A stretch of 34,989 nucleotides of DNA, from NCBI RefSeq assembly GCF_017853185.1, contig NZ_JAFMJZ010000016.1, forward strand, positions 1 through 34,989, read 5' to 3'. Below are positions 24,106 to 34,989 of the stretch, piece after piece; within the stretch, counting starts at the first letter, position 1, and each line of letters starts with the position of its first letter. Position numbers and translations under genes: made by a program. The DNA comes from Mycolicibacterium sp. (GTDB lineage: Bacteria; Actinomycetota; Actinomycetes; Mycobacteriales; Mycobacteriaceae). Under the pieces are notes generated by a model. The model worked only from the letters and a program-made list of their open reading frames with translations, searched no databases and was not told the DNA's origin.

Positions 24106-24143
24106 TATCGTGGGGCTCAATTGCACCCGGGTCCCCGCCCGGG
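24106..24143 (+). promoter_or_regulatory. Candidate rimP-nusA-infB operon promoter and leader hairpin
   Basis: TATCGT at 24106-24111 fits a TANNNT -10 box and would give a leader of about 73 nt before rimP. Within the leader, CCCGGG (24126-24131) can pair with CCCGGG (24138-24143) around TCCCCG. The gap also faces the divergent lipoprotein-like gene. Box and hairpin are seen; their use is inferred. Confidence 0.4.
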
Positions 24144-24190
24144 CATGAGTGCGTAGCTGTACCGAACAACTCAAGACAGAGGAGTCACCC

Positions 24191-24742
24191 GTGACTGAGC
24201 GGCAAGCGGGTTCTCTGGGGGGTCTGCCGTCGCCGGAACAGGTGACCGAGCTACTCGGCGGCGATTTCGCGAGCGCCGGATACGAGATTGAGAACGTCAC
24301 GGTCGACACCCGGACCGATCCGCCGCGCATCATCGTCGTCGCAGACGGGGACACCGCACTGGACCTCGACACCGTCGCCGAGTTGTCCCGGTCGGCTTCG
24401 GATCGGCTGGACGCCCTCGACATCGGCGTCGCCACCTACGTCCTGGAAGTGACCTCACCCGGGGTGGACCGGCCGCTGACGACGGAGAAGCACTTCCGCC
24501 GTGCCCGCGGGCGCAAGGTCGAGATCGAACTCGCCGACGGCGAGGCGCTGGCGGCACGCATCGGCGCGGTGGCCGACGGGATGGCCGACCTGGTGGTCCG
24601 GGACCCCAGTAGCGGTGATCGAAGTGCCTGGGCGGTGCGCCGGGTCCCGCTGGCCGATATCCGCAAAGCCGTTGTCCAGGTTGAGTTCTCGGCTCCGAGC
24701 GCCAAAGAGCGCGAACTAACCGGAATGGAGGTTCAGGGATGA
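24191..24742 (+). CDS. rimP: Ribosome maturation factor RimP
   Basis: A 183-residue protein needed for 30S subunit maturation. It has the N-terminal RimP domain ([31 protein letters not shown], then [21 protein letters not shown]) with the family [28 protein letters not shown] motif around the middle, and a C-terminal SH3-like barrel ([18 protein letters not shown]). The GTG at 24191 has GGAG 6 nt upstream; the frame from 24149 adds residues without support. Overlaps nusA by 4 nt. Confidence 0.96.
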   Translation: MTERQAGSLGGLPSPEQVTELLGGDFASAGYEIENVTVDTRTDPPRIIVVADGDTALDLDTVAELSRSASDRLDALDIGVATYVLEVTSPGVDRPLTTEKHFRRARGRKVEIELADGEALAARIGAVADGMADLVVRDPSSGDRSAWAVRRVPLADIRKAVVQVEFSAPSAKERELTGMEVQG

Positions 24743-25770
24743 ACATCGACATGGGTGCGCTGCACGCGATCGAGGTAGATCGGGGTATCTCGGTCGAAGA
24801 ACTGCTCGAGACCATCAAGTCGGCATTGCTGACCGCCTACCGGCACACCGAGGGTCATCAACCCGACGCGCGGATCGAGATCGACCGTAAGACCGGTGCG
24901 GTACAGGTGATGGCCCGGGAGGTCGACGCCGACGGCAACCTCATCAGCGAGTGGGACGACACCCCGGAGGGCTTCGGCCGGGTGGCGGCGACGACCGCCC
25001 GCCAGGTGATGTTGCAGCGCTTCCGCGACGCCGAGAACGAGCGGGTCTTCGGCGAGTTCTCCGCCCGGGAGGGCGACATCGTCGCCGGGGTGGTGCAGCG
25101 CGACGCCCGGGAGAACGCCCGCGGCACCATCGTGGTGCACCTGGGCAGCGAGACCAAGGGCTCCGAGGGCACCATCCGCCCCGCCGAGCAGGTCCCCGGG
25201 GAGAGCTACGAGCACGGCGACCGGTTGCGGTGCTACGTGGTCGGGGTCACCCGCGGCACCCGCGAGCCTCGGATCGAGCTGTCCCGGACCCATCCCAATC
25301 TGGTTCGCAAGCTGTTCTCGCTGGAGGTGCCCGAGATCGCCGACGGTTCGGTGGAGATCGTTGCGGTGGCCCGCGAGGCCGGGCACCGGTCCAAGATCGC
25401 GGTGCGCTCGAAGGTCGCCGGGCTCAACGCCAAGGGCGCCTGCATCGGTCCGATGGGCCAGCGGGTGCGCAATGTTATGAGCGAACTCGCCGGCGAGAAG
25501 ATCGACATCATCGACTTCGACGAGGATCCGGCCCGGTTCGTCGCCAATGCGCTGTCCCCGTCGAAAGTGGTGTCGGTGCAGGTCATCGATGCCGCGACGC
25601 GGGCGGCCCGGGTCATCGTGCCGGATTTCCAGCTGTCCCTGGCGATCGGCAAGGAAGGCCAGAACGCCCGGTTGGCCGCCCGGCTCACCGGGTGGCGGAT
25701 CGACATCCGCAGCGACGCCGCCGCCCCTGATGAGGGTGGTTCGGCGAGTCCACGGGGTGACGTAGACTGA
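24739..25770 (+). CDS. nusA: Transcription termination/antitermination factor NusA
   Basis: A 343-residue RNA polymerase-binding factor. N-terminal domain ([34 protein letters not shown] start), S1 domain around residues 105-180 ([26 protein letters not shown]), then two KH domains ([33 protein letters not shown] and [22 protein letters not shown]). No acidic C-terminal repeats, as in other actinobacteria. Start codon overlaps the rimP stop; a YlxR gene follows after 3 nt. Confidence 0.97.
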   Translation: MNIDMGALHAIEVDRGISVEELLETIKSALLTAYRHTEGHQPDARIEIDRKTGAVQVMAREVDADGNLISEWDDTPEGFGRVAATTARQVMLQRFRDAENERVFGEFSAREGDIVAGVVQRDARENARGTIVVHLGSETKGSEGTIRPAEQVPGESYEHGDRLRCYVVGVTRGTREPRIELSRTHPNLVRKLFSLEVPEIADGSVEIVAVAREAGHRSKIAVRSKVAGLNAKGACIGPMGQRVRNVMSELAGEKIDIIDFDEDPARFVANALSPSKVVSVQVIDAATRAARVIVPDFQLSLAIGKEGQNARLAARLTGWRIDIRSDAAAPDEGGSASPRGDVD

Positions 25771-25773
25771 GCC

Positions 25774-26085
25774 GTGATCCAGCGCGAGGTTCCTGGCGCG
25801 CCGGTGCGAACCTGCATCGGGTGCCGGAAACGAGAGTTGGCTGTCGAACTGCTGCGGGTGGTGGCTGTGTCGACGGAGAACGGACACAGCGCCGTCGCCG
25901 TCGACGCACAGCGTCGCCTCCCCGGCCGGGGAGCGTGGTTACACCCCGACGACGGCTGTCTGACCGCCGCCATCCGGCGACGGGCGTTCGCCCGAGCGTT
26001 ACGGATCACCGGTTCACCGGACACCTCCGGGCTGGCCGAGCACTTCGACAAGCGTCGAAGCGAAAGCAGTAGCGAGAACAGGTAG
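25774..26085 (+). CDS. YlxR (DUF448) RNA-binding protein
   Basis: A 103-residue protein with the YlxR signature PVRTCIGCRKRELAVELLRVV, RLPGRGAWLHPDDGCLTAAIRRRAFARAL. The family has been linked to RNase P in Firmicutes; in mycobacteria it is the Rv2840c-type gene always between nusA and infB. The GTG starts 3 nt after the nusA stop. A 98-nt gap to infB follows, holding only a 4-codon ATG frame and a weak 5-bp hairpin (26116-26130). Confidence 0.92.
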   Translation: MIQREVPGAPVRTCIGCRKRELAVELLRVVAVSTENGHSAVAVDAQRRLPGRGAWLHPDDGCLTAAIRRRAFARALRITGSPDTSGLAEHFDKRRSESSSENR

Positions 26086-26183
26086 CGAAGAACATGAGCA
26101 CACCGTGAAGTCCCGATGACCATGCGTCATAGCTAAACCCGAGGCGCGGCCGGCCCGCTGCTGCCTCTAGAGATGGAGATGTA

Positions 26184-28952
<2,769 letters not shown>

Positions 28953-28958
28953 ACGCTC

Positions 28959-30372
<1,414 letters not shown>

Positions 30373-30379
30373 TCTGACG

Positions 30380-31762
30380 GTGGCGCCTGGCTCGGGGGCA
30401 TCGGGTTTGGGTCCCTCGGGTTTGGGCCCCTCGGGTTTGGGCCCCTCGGGTTTGGGTCGGAGCATCGCAGCACTGGCGTTTCCCGCCCTCGGCGTGCTCG
30501 CCGCCGAACCGCTCTATCTGCTCTTCGACACCGCGATCGTGGGTCGGCTGGGCGCGGTCAGCCTGGCCGGACTGGCTGTCGGCGGACTGATCGTGGCCCT
30601 GGTCAGTTCCCAGCTCACCTTCCTGTCCTACGGCACCACCGCACGCTCGGCCCGGTTCTACGGCGCCGGCGATCGGACGGCGGCGGTCCGGGAGGGTGTT
30701 CAGGCCACCTGGCTGGCGGTGGCCCTGGGCGTGCTGGCGGTCGTGGTGGTGCAACTGGTCGCCGGTCCGCTGGTCTCGGCCATTGCCGCCGGCGGCGATG
30801 TGGCCGGCAACGAGATGGCAGGGGCCGCCGGCCAATGGCTGCGGATCGCGATCCTGGCCGCACCGGCGATTCTGATCTCGATGGCCGGCAACGGCTGGAT
30901 GCGCGGGGTTCAGGACACCGCCCGGCCGTTGCGCTTCGTGCTGATCGGCTTCGGACTATCGGCGCTGCTGTGCCCGCTGCTGGTCTACGGCTGGCTGGGC
31001 CTGCCCCGGTGGGGACTAGCCGGCTCGGCGGTGGCCAACCTGGTGGGGCAGTGGCTGGCCGCGTTGCTGTTCGTGGGTGCGCTGCTCTCGGAGCGGGTGG
31101 CCTGGCGGCCGGACTGGCCGGTGCTGCGCCGGCAGATCGTGATGGGCCGCGATCTGGTGGTGCGCACAATGGCGTTCCAGGCCTGCTTCATCTCGGCCGC
31201 GGCGGTGGCGGCCCGGTTCGGGGCGGCCGCACTGGCCGCCCACCAGGTGGTGCTGCAGTTGTGGACTTTCCTTGCGCTGGTGCTGGATTCGCTCGCGATC
31301 GCCGCACAGTCACTGGTCGGGGAGGCACTCGGCGCCGGGGATCCGGGGCATGCCAAACGGGTGGCCTGGCGGGTGACCGGCTTCTCGCTGGCGGCCGCCG
31401 TCGCGCTCGCCGTCGTGCTCGCGGTGGGATCCTCGGCGGTCCCGTCGCTGTTCACCGGTGATCCTGCGGTGCTGACCGCGATCGGGGTGCCGTGGTGGTT
31501 CCTGGTTGCCCAACTGCCCGTCGCCGGAGTGGTGTTCGCCCTCGACGGCGTGCTGATGGGCGCCGGTGATGCCGCGTTCATGCGCACCGCCACGGTGTTC
31601 AGTGCGGTGGTCGGCTTCCTGCCGCTGACCTGGCTGTCGCTGGTTTTCGGCTGGGGACTGACCGGTATCTGGGCGGGCCTGAGTGCGTTCCTGTTGCTGC
31701 GGTTGGGCTTCGGCCTGTGGCGCGCGCTGTCGGATCGCTGGCTGGTGCCGGGGTCCGGCTAG
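30380..31762 (+). CDS. dinF: MATE-family efflux protein DinF
   Basis: A 460-residue transporter with 12 membrane helices of the MATE/DinF group: AALAFPALGVLAAEPLYLLFDTAIVGRLG is the conserved helix 1, AHQVVLQLWTFLALVLDSLAIAAQSLVGEALGAGD the start of the second half. The first 28 residues are unusual: MAPGSGA and then SGLGP three times, encoded by a 15-bp tandem repeat. Translation starts at a GTG 7 nt after the DHH gene. An alternative start inside or after the repeat is possible since family members usually begin near residue 25. Confidence 0.9.
   Translation: MAPGSGASGLGPSGLGPSGLGPSGLGRSIAALAFPALGVLAAEPLYLLFDTAIVGRLGAVSLAGLAVGGLIVALVSSQLTFLSYGTTARSARFYGAGDRTAAVREGVQATWLAVALGVLAVVVVQLVAGPLVSAIAAGGDVAGNEMAGAAGQWLRIAILAAPAILISMAGNGWMRGVQDTARPLRFVLIGFGLSALLCPLLVYGWLGLPRWGLAGSAVANLVGQWLAALLFVGALLSERVAWRPDWPVLRRQIVMGRDLVVRTMAFQACFISAAAVAARFGAAALAAHQVVLQLWTFLALVLDSLAIAAQSLVGEALGAGDPGHAKRVAWRVTGFSLAAAVALAVVLAVGSSAVPSLFTGDPAVLTAIGVPWWFLVAQLPVAGVVFALDGVLMGAGDAAFMRTATVFSAVVGFLPLTWLSLVFGWGLTGIWAGLSAFLLLRLGFGLWRALSDRWLVPGSG
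30401..30457 (+). repeat. 15-bp minisatellite in the dinF start region
   Basis: Unit TCGGGTTTGGGYCCC at 30401-30415, 30416-30430, 30431-30445 and a partial fourth copy to 30457. The unit keeps the reading frame (Ser-Gly-Leu-Gly-Pro). The eight GGG runs form a G-quadruplex-type pattern with 3- and 6-nt spacers on the coding strand. Confidence 0.92.
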
Positions 31763-31765
31763 CCT
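31760..31765 (+). promoter_or_regulatory. -10 box for DUF6629 gene
   Basis: TAGCCT overlaps the dinF stop codon and is followed by 7 nt and the GTG at 31773. Transcription would start beside the start codon, so the mRNA would be almost leaderless. Confidence 0.4.
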
Positions 31766-31772
31766 TTACCGC

Positions 31773-32465
31773 GTGTGCTTCTCGATGACCGCGGATCTGG
31801 TGGCAGGTACCGCGCTGCTGCCGGTGGCTGCGTTGTCGCTCCGGGAGGTCAAAAAGCCGAGGGAGTTGCCCTTCGCGTTGCTGCCGGCGATCTTCGCCGC
31901 GCACCAGTTCATGGAGGTCTTCGTCTGGGCGGGCCTGGACGGCAACGTGCCGCACTGGCTGGCGCAGTTGGCGATGCGGGCCTACCTGTTCATCGCCTGG
32001 CCGTTACTGCCGACCTACGTGCCGTTGGCGGTGATGCTGCTCGAACCGCACGGGTCCCGGCTTCGGGTGGCTCCACTGGTCGGGCTGGGTGCGGTGGTGT
32101 CGGCCTATCTCGCCTTCGTGGTGCTGGCCAACCCCGTGCAGGTGATCCGGCACCCGCACGGCCTCGAATACGCCACCGTCGTCGCAGATCCGCTGCTGTG
32201 GGCGGTGCTCTACATCCTCGCGGTGATCGGGGCGCCGCTGTTGTCGGGCTACCGATCGGTGGTCGCATTCGGCGCGGCCAACCTCATCGGCCTGGTACTG
32301 GTGGCGATCTTCTACGTCCAGGCCTTCGCATCGCTGTGGTGTGTCTTCGCCTCCGCCTCGTCGCTGCTGATCCTGGTGCACATGTACCGGCGGAGCCGGC
32401 TGCCCGATTCGGATCGGTTGCGGGGTGACCGTTACGGGGGATCGCCTATCGCTGCCGGGCGATGA
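31773..32465 (+). CDS. DUF6629 family membrane protein
   Basis: A 230-residue integral membrane protein with about seven helices. The start, Val-Cys-Phe-Ser then MTADLVAGTALLPVAALSL, is the typical 'CFSxxAD' beginning of DUF6629; LPAIFAAHQFMEVFVWAGLDG and YVPLAVMLLEP are further family stretches. This supports the GTG at 31773 over earlier starts. The C-terminus after HMYRRSR is polar. Function unknown. It overlaps the convergent PaaK-like gene by 20 nt. Confidence 0.8.
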   Translation: MCFSMTADLVAGTALLPVAALSLREVKKPRELPFALLPAIFAAHQFMEVFVWAGLDGNVPHWLAQLAMRAYLFIAWPLLPTYVPLAVMLLEPHGSRLRVAPLVGLGAVVSAYLAFVVLANPVQVIRHPHGLEYATVVADPLLWAVLYILAVIGAPLLSGYRSVVAFGAANLIGLVLVAIFYVQAFASLWCVFASASSLLILVHMYRRSRLPDSDRLRGDRYGGSPIAAGR

Positions 32466-33840
32466 CCTGACGGAATTTCGCGCTCGTCGGGCTGCGCTGC
32501 GGCCCCTCCGCCGCGCGGATCACCGCGACATCGGGCAACCCCTGCGCGGTGAGGTACCGGCTGAGATCGGCACAGGCCTGCGACCACACCTGCTCGGTTA
32601 CCGCGCCCGGGCTGATGTCCAGGCGCAGCGTCAATTCGCTCGGGCCGGTCTGGACCAACTGGCTGCGCTGCACACCGGGGGTCTCGTCGATCACCGTCCC
32701 GACCGCCAGCGGCAGCACGCTGACGGTTCCGCCGTCCGTCGTTCGCAGGTGCAGCACATCGTCGCTGCGACCCTCGACCCTGATCGCCGGCAGCGGACTG
32801 CCGCACGGGCAGGCGCGGGTTCGTGCGGTGATCGAGTCACCGAGGTCGTAGCGGATGATCGGCTGTACCCGATTGGCGAGGTTGGTCAGCAGCACGGTGT
32901 GCGAGCGCCGGCCCGGCGGGGTGGGGCTGTAGTCGGCTTCGACCGGCTCGAGAATCGCCCAGTCGGCGTTGACGTGCAGCCAGCCTTCGCGGCAGTCGAA
33001 GGCGATCAGCAGGCATTCCGAGGCCGCGTACGCGTTGTGCACCACGGTCTCCCCGAAGGCGTCGGCGATGCGGGCTCGGCCGGCCGGATCGATGGACTCT
33101 CCGCCGAGTTCGACGATCGCAGGGCGGAGCCGAAGCCGCCCGGCGGACTGCTCGCCCGCCAGCACCTCCAGGGCGCTGGGATAGCTGGTGAGGATGACCG
33201 GTCCGAATTCGTTGAGATCGGAAACCAGTTGGGGCAGCGGCATCTGCAGCGAGAACGACCGCCAGCTGCCGTGCCGCCACCAGTGCCGGCGGGCCAGGTA
33301 GGCGATCCAGCCCTCGCCGGCGAAGTGCCCGCCGGTTCCGACCACCACCGCCCATCGGGCCCGGCGGTGCAGCATCCGCACCCACTGCCATCCCGACAGC
33401 CAGGCCATGTCGATGGGCACGCTCATCGCCTCGTAGACGACGCAGGCGTGGCGGTCGTGGACGAACAGTCCGGGATGCCCGGTGGTACCCGACGTCGAGC
33501 AGACGAAATAGCGGCCGAGGAATTCCGTGCCGGCCGGGACCGACCCTGCGACGAAGGCCCGCACCCCGGCCAGCGTGACGGCCGGGTCGCACACCCAGTC
33601 GTCGAACGCAGCCATCAGCTGCTGCTTGGTGACCGGGGGCAGGTCCCCAAGCGCCGGCTGGGACGGGAGCCCGGCGTAAAGCCGTTGGTAGAAGGGCGAA
33701 TTCGTGCGAGCGTGGGAGATCAGTGCGGGCAGTCGTTCGCGCTGACGCCGGGCTATCCCGCTCGCATCCCCGCGCCGCGCGCGCAGCAGGTCGCCGACGA
33801 CCCGGAGCAGTCCGGGCTCAGTTGACCTGGGAGCGGCCAT
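32446..33840 (-). CDS. PaaK/CapK-like adenylate-forming enzyme
   Basis: A 464-residue enzyme of the phenylacetate-CoA ligase-like group: RERLPALISHARTNSPFYQRLY, LPPVTKQQLM, the ATP loop CSTSGTTGHPG (114-124), AYAASECLLIAFDC, RVQPIIRYDLGDSI and CPCGSPLPAIRVEGRSDD. The family activates carboxylic acids as adenylates, with transfer to CoA or another acceptor; the substrate cannot be told. It lies 6 nt upstream of nothing on its own strand but 6 nt downstream of the crotonase stop side, so the crotonase gene (33847-34605) precedes it in one transcript. An acyl-CoA pathway is a fair guess. Confidence 0.82.
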   Translation of the reverse strand: MAAPRSTEPGLLRVVGDLLRARRGDASGIARRQRERLPALISHARTNSPFYQRLYAGLPSQPALGDLPPVTKQQLMAAFDDWVCDPAVTLAGVRAFVAGSVPAGTEFLGRYFVCSTSGTTGHPGLFVHDRHACVVYEAMSVPIDMAWLSGWQWVRMLHRRARWAVVVGTGGHFAGEGWIAYLARRHWWRHGSWRSFSLQMPLPQLVSDLNEFGPVILTSYPSALEVLAGEQSAGRLRLRPAIVELGGESIDPAGRARIADAFGETVVHNAYAASECLLIAFDCREGWLHVNADWAILEPVEADYSPTPPGRRSHTVLLTNLANRVQPIIRYDLGDSITARTRACPCGSPLPAIRVEGRSDDVLHLRTTDGGTVSVLPLAVGTVIDETPGVQRSQLVQTGPSELTLRLDISPGAVTEQVWSQACADLSRYLTAQGLPDVAVIRAAEGPQRSPTSAKFRQVIARQR

Positions 33841-33846
33841 CTTTGG

Positions 33847-34605
33847 TCACCGGGCCTGTGCCCGGCCCCTCTCCATCACGCCGGCCCGGCTGGCGGCGAT
33901 GTCGTCGCCGGTGGCGACGCGCATCCAGGCCCGCGCCGATTCGGCCTCCAGCCACAGCCCGGTGCTGGTCTCGGCCTCGTCGATGCGGTGATACGAACTC
34001 AGCAGCGCCCGCACCGATCTCTGGTTGTTGCCCACGATCGAGGCGGCGATCGCCCGCGCGGCGGGTAGTAGCTCCTCGTGCGGCACCACCTCGGTGACCA
34101 GCCCGCAGCGCAGCGCATCGGCCGCCGAGAGGTAGTCGCCGGTCATGCTCATCCGCCGCGCCATCCCGACGCCGACCTTCTGCGGCAACCGCACGCTCAG
34201 GCCCCAGGTCGGCAGCAGACCCACCCGGGCGTGGGTGTCGGCGAAGGTGGCCCGCTCCGAGGCGATCAGGATGTCGCAGTAGAGCGCCATCTCCAGTCCA
34301 CCGGTGACCGCCGCCCCGTTGATCGCCCCGATCACCGGCTTGCTCATCGGCGGCCACTTGGGGGAGATGTCGGGCAGTTCGGTGGTGTTGCCGAGCTCCT
34401 TGAGGTCAAGTCCGGCGCAGAACACCGGATCGGCGCCGGTGACGATCACCACGTCGACGCCGTCGTCGTCCTCGGCGTCGCGCAGGGCGGCGAAGAACTG
34501 TTTGCGCAGGGCCGACGACAGGGCGTTGCGGGACTCGGGCCGGTTGAACGTGATGGTCCGCACCCGATCGGTGGTGTCGGTCAGCAGAATGTCACCCGTG
34601 TTCAC
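33847..34605 (-). CDS. Enoyl-CoA hydratase/isomerase family protein, EchA16-like
   Basis: A 252-residue crotonase-fold protein: ITFNRPESRNALSSALR, the oxyanion part FCAGLDLKELG, GAINGAAVTGGLEMALYCDILIASE, then FADTHARVGLLPTWGLSVRLPQKVG. The last stretch carries His-Ala-Arg where true hydratases usually have the catalytic Pro-Glu, so hydratase activity is uncertain. The GTG at 34605 has GGAG about 8 nt upstream; longer frames would cross the divergent small gene. It is followed after 6 nt by the PaaK-like gene on the same strand, indicating an operon. Confidence 0.88.
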   Translation of the reverse strand: MNTGDILLTDTTDRVRTITFNRPESRNALSSALRKQFFAALRDAEDDDGVDVVIVTGADPVFCAGLDLKELGNTTELPDISPKWPPMSKPVIGAINGAAVTGGLEMALYCDILIASERATFADTHARVGLLPTWGLSVRLPQKVGVGMARRMSMTGDYLSAADALRCGLVTEVVPHEELLPAARAIAASIVGNNQRSVRALLSSYHRIDEAETSTGLWLEAESARAWMRVATGDDIAASRAGVMERGRAQAR

Positions 34606-34632
34606 AAGATGTCTCCAGTGGTCATGAGCCTT

Positions 34633-34638
34633 TAGGCT
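34633..34638 (+). promoter_or_regulatory. -10 box for the 34-residue microprotein
   Basis: TAGGCT, 7 nt, then ATG at 34646: near-leaderless arrangement, the same hexamer as before cysG and proS. Confidence 0.45.
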
Positions 34639-34645
34639 AGTGGCC

Positions 34646-34750
34646 ATGCCCGATCGCAAACCCTCGAACCCGCGACTGCTGATGGCCATGGTGGTCATGG
34701 CCATGCTGATCTTCTCGGCGATCTCGATTTACGTGGCCGTCAAGGGCTGA
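34646..34750 (+). CDS. 34-residue single-helix membrane microprotein
   Basis: The frame encodes a charged start (MPDRKPSNPRLL), one hydrophobic helix of about 20 residues (MAMVVMAMLIFSAISIYVAV) and a short KG end. The positive charges at the N-terminal side suggest the N-terminus is inside. A TAGGCT box 7 nt upstream supports expression without a leader. The end overlaps the convergent CocE-like gene by 11 nt. No known function; its small size means it could be missed by standard gene callers. Confidence 0.6.
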   Translation: MPDRKPSNPRLLMAMVVMAMLIFSAISIYVAVKG

Positions 34751-34989
34751 CCGGCAGCAGCAACCGCGACGTCCCGTCCAGCAGGACGGTGTGGGTGGAC
34801 GCGACCATCCGGTGGCCACTGACCGCGGGTTCGCCGGTGCCCAGATTGCGGGCGAAACGTGGGTGCGATCCGCCGGCGATCATCACCCGGATCCGCGAAC
34901 CCGGAGCGAACCGGTGCGCGACGGCGTCGAGTCGCAGCCGGATCGGACCCTGCCGGACCGGGCCGTCGGGCTCGCCGGTGAACCGCTGG
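34740..34989 (-). CDS. CocE/NonD-type hydrolase, C-terminal end only
   Basis: The last 82 residues of a gene entering from the right edge. The stretch IRLRLDAVAHRFAPGSRIRV, then GGSHPRFARNLGTGEP and HTVLLDGTSRLLLPV, is typical of the C-terminal jelly-roll domain of the CocE/NonD (X-Pro dipeptidyl-peptidase-like) hydrolases. The catalytic alpha/beta domain lies outside the window, so activity and substrate cannot be judged. Confidence 0.82.
   Translation of the reverse strand, partial: QRFTGEPDGPVRQGPIRLRLDAVAHRFAPGSRIRVMIAGGSHPRFARNLGTGEPAVSGHRMVASTHTVLLDGTSRLLLPVSP

Noticed and set aside
26094..26108. Four-codon ATG frame between ylxR and infB
   Set aside because: No ribosome binding site is evident and chance occurrence is high; a leader peptide cannot be supported.
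30401..30457. Short repeats in dinF as a CRISPR-like array
   Set aside because: Units are directly tandem without spacers, lie inside a coding frame and no cas genes are near.

Overview
The window reads as chromosomal DNA of a high-GC mycobacterium. The genes from the alpha/beta hydrolase (6749) to dinF (31762) follow, from memory and in inverted orientation, the Mycobacterium tuberculosis block Rv2854-mqo-Rv2851c-Rv2850c-cobO-cobB-cysG-efpA-proS-Rv2844-Rv2843-rimP-nusA-Rv2840c-infB-rbfA-Rv2837c-dinF. GTG starts, start/stop overlaps and leaderless-type promoters fit that assignment. The species cannot be fixed from the sequence; no PE_PGRS gene sits beside mqo, efpA is present in two tandem copies, and a secreted PGRS-repeat protein lacks a PE domain.

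Region 1 (1-5235, minus strand) lies outside the conserved block and is the most unusual part. A DUF4395 membrane protein is followed by a signal-peptide PGRS protein with a Cys/Met-rich tail. After a strong intercistronic hairpin comes a tight set: LuxE-like acyl-adenylating enzyme, IscU/NifU-like protein lacking one expected cysteine ligand, NifS-like cysteine desulfurase, and an MacB/FtsX-type ABC permease that runs off the window. The layout suggests an abundant exported substrate made with its own sulfur or acyl-activation enzymes and a transporter. I do not recognise a described system with this set.

Region 2 (5236-6785, plus strand) is a yybP-ykoY type manganese riboswitch in front of a CaCA-family cation exchanger, predicting a Mn2+ exporter. 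A 16-bp palindrome lies between it and the divergent Region 1 genes.

Region 3 (6749-14841) has an alpha/beta hydrolase divergent from mqo through an 18-bp gap, then a dense plus-strand operon: malate:quinone oxidoreductase, ElaA-type acetyltransferase, a fused chelatase I/D protein, cobO, cobB and cysG, i.e. siroheme/cobalamin synthesis. The last third of cysG changes abruptly to AT-richer codons, with seven TTA codons, and ends in an operator-like palindrome at the efpA promoter.

Region 4 (14875-21149) holds two tandem EfpA-like drug exporters, a YtcJ-like amidohydrolase and a convergent NCS1 nucleobase permease. Region 5 (21150-31762) starts with a 35-bp perfect direct repeat upstream of proS, followed by an inverted two-gene unit (DUF4439 and a Tat-type lipoprotein-like protein) and the translation operon rimP-nusA-ylxR-infB-rbfA-cnpB-dinF. 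DinF begins with an in-frame 15-bp minisatellite. Region 6 (31773-34989) carries a DUF6629 membrane protein, a PaaK-like adenylating enzyme, an EchA16-like crotonase, a 34-residue membrane microprotein and the end of a CocE/NonD hydrolase. I saw no tRNA, rRNA, insertion sequence or CRISPR array.
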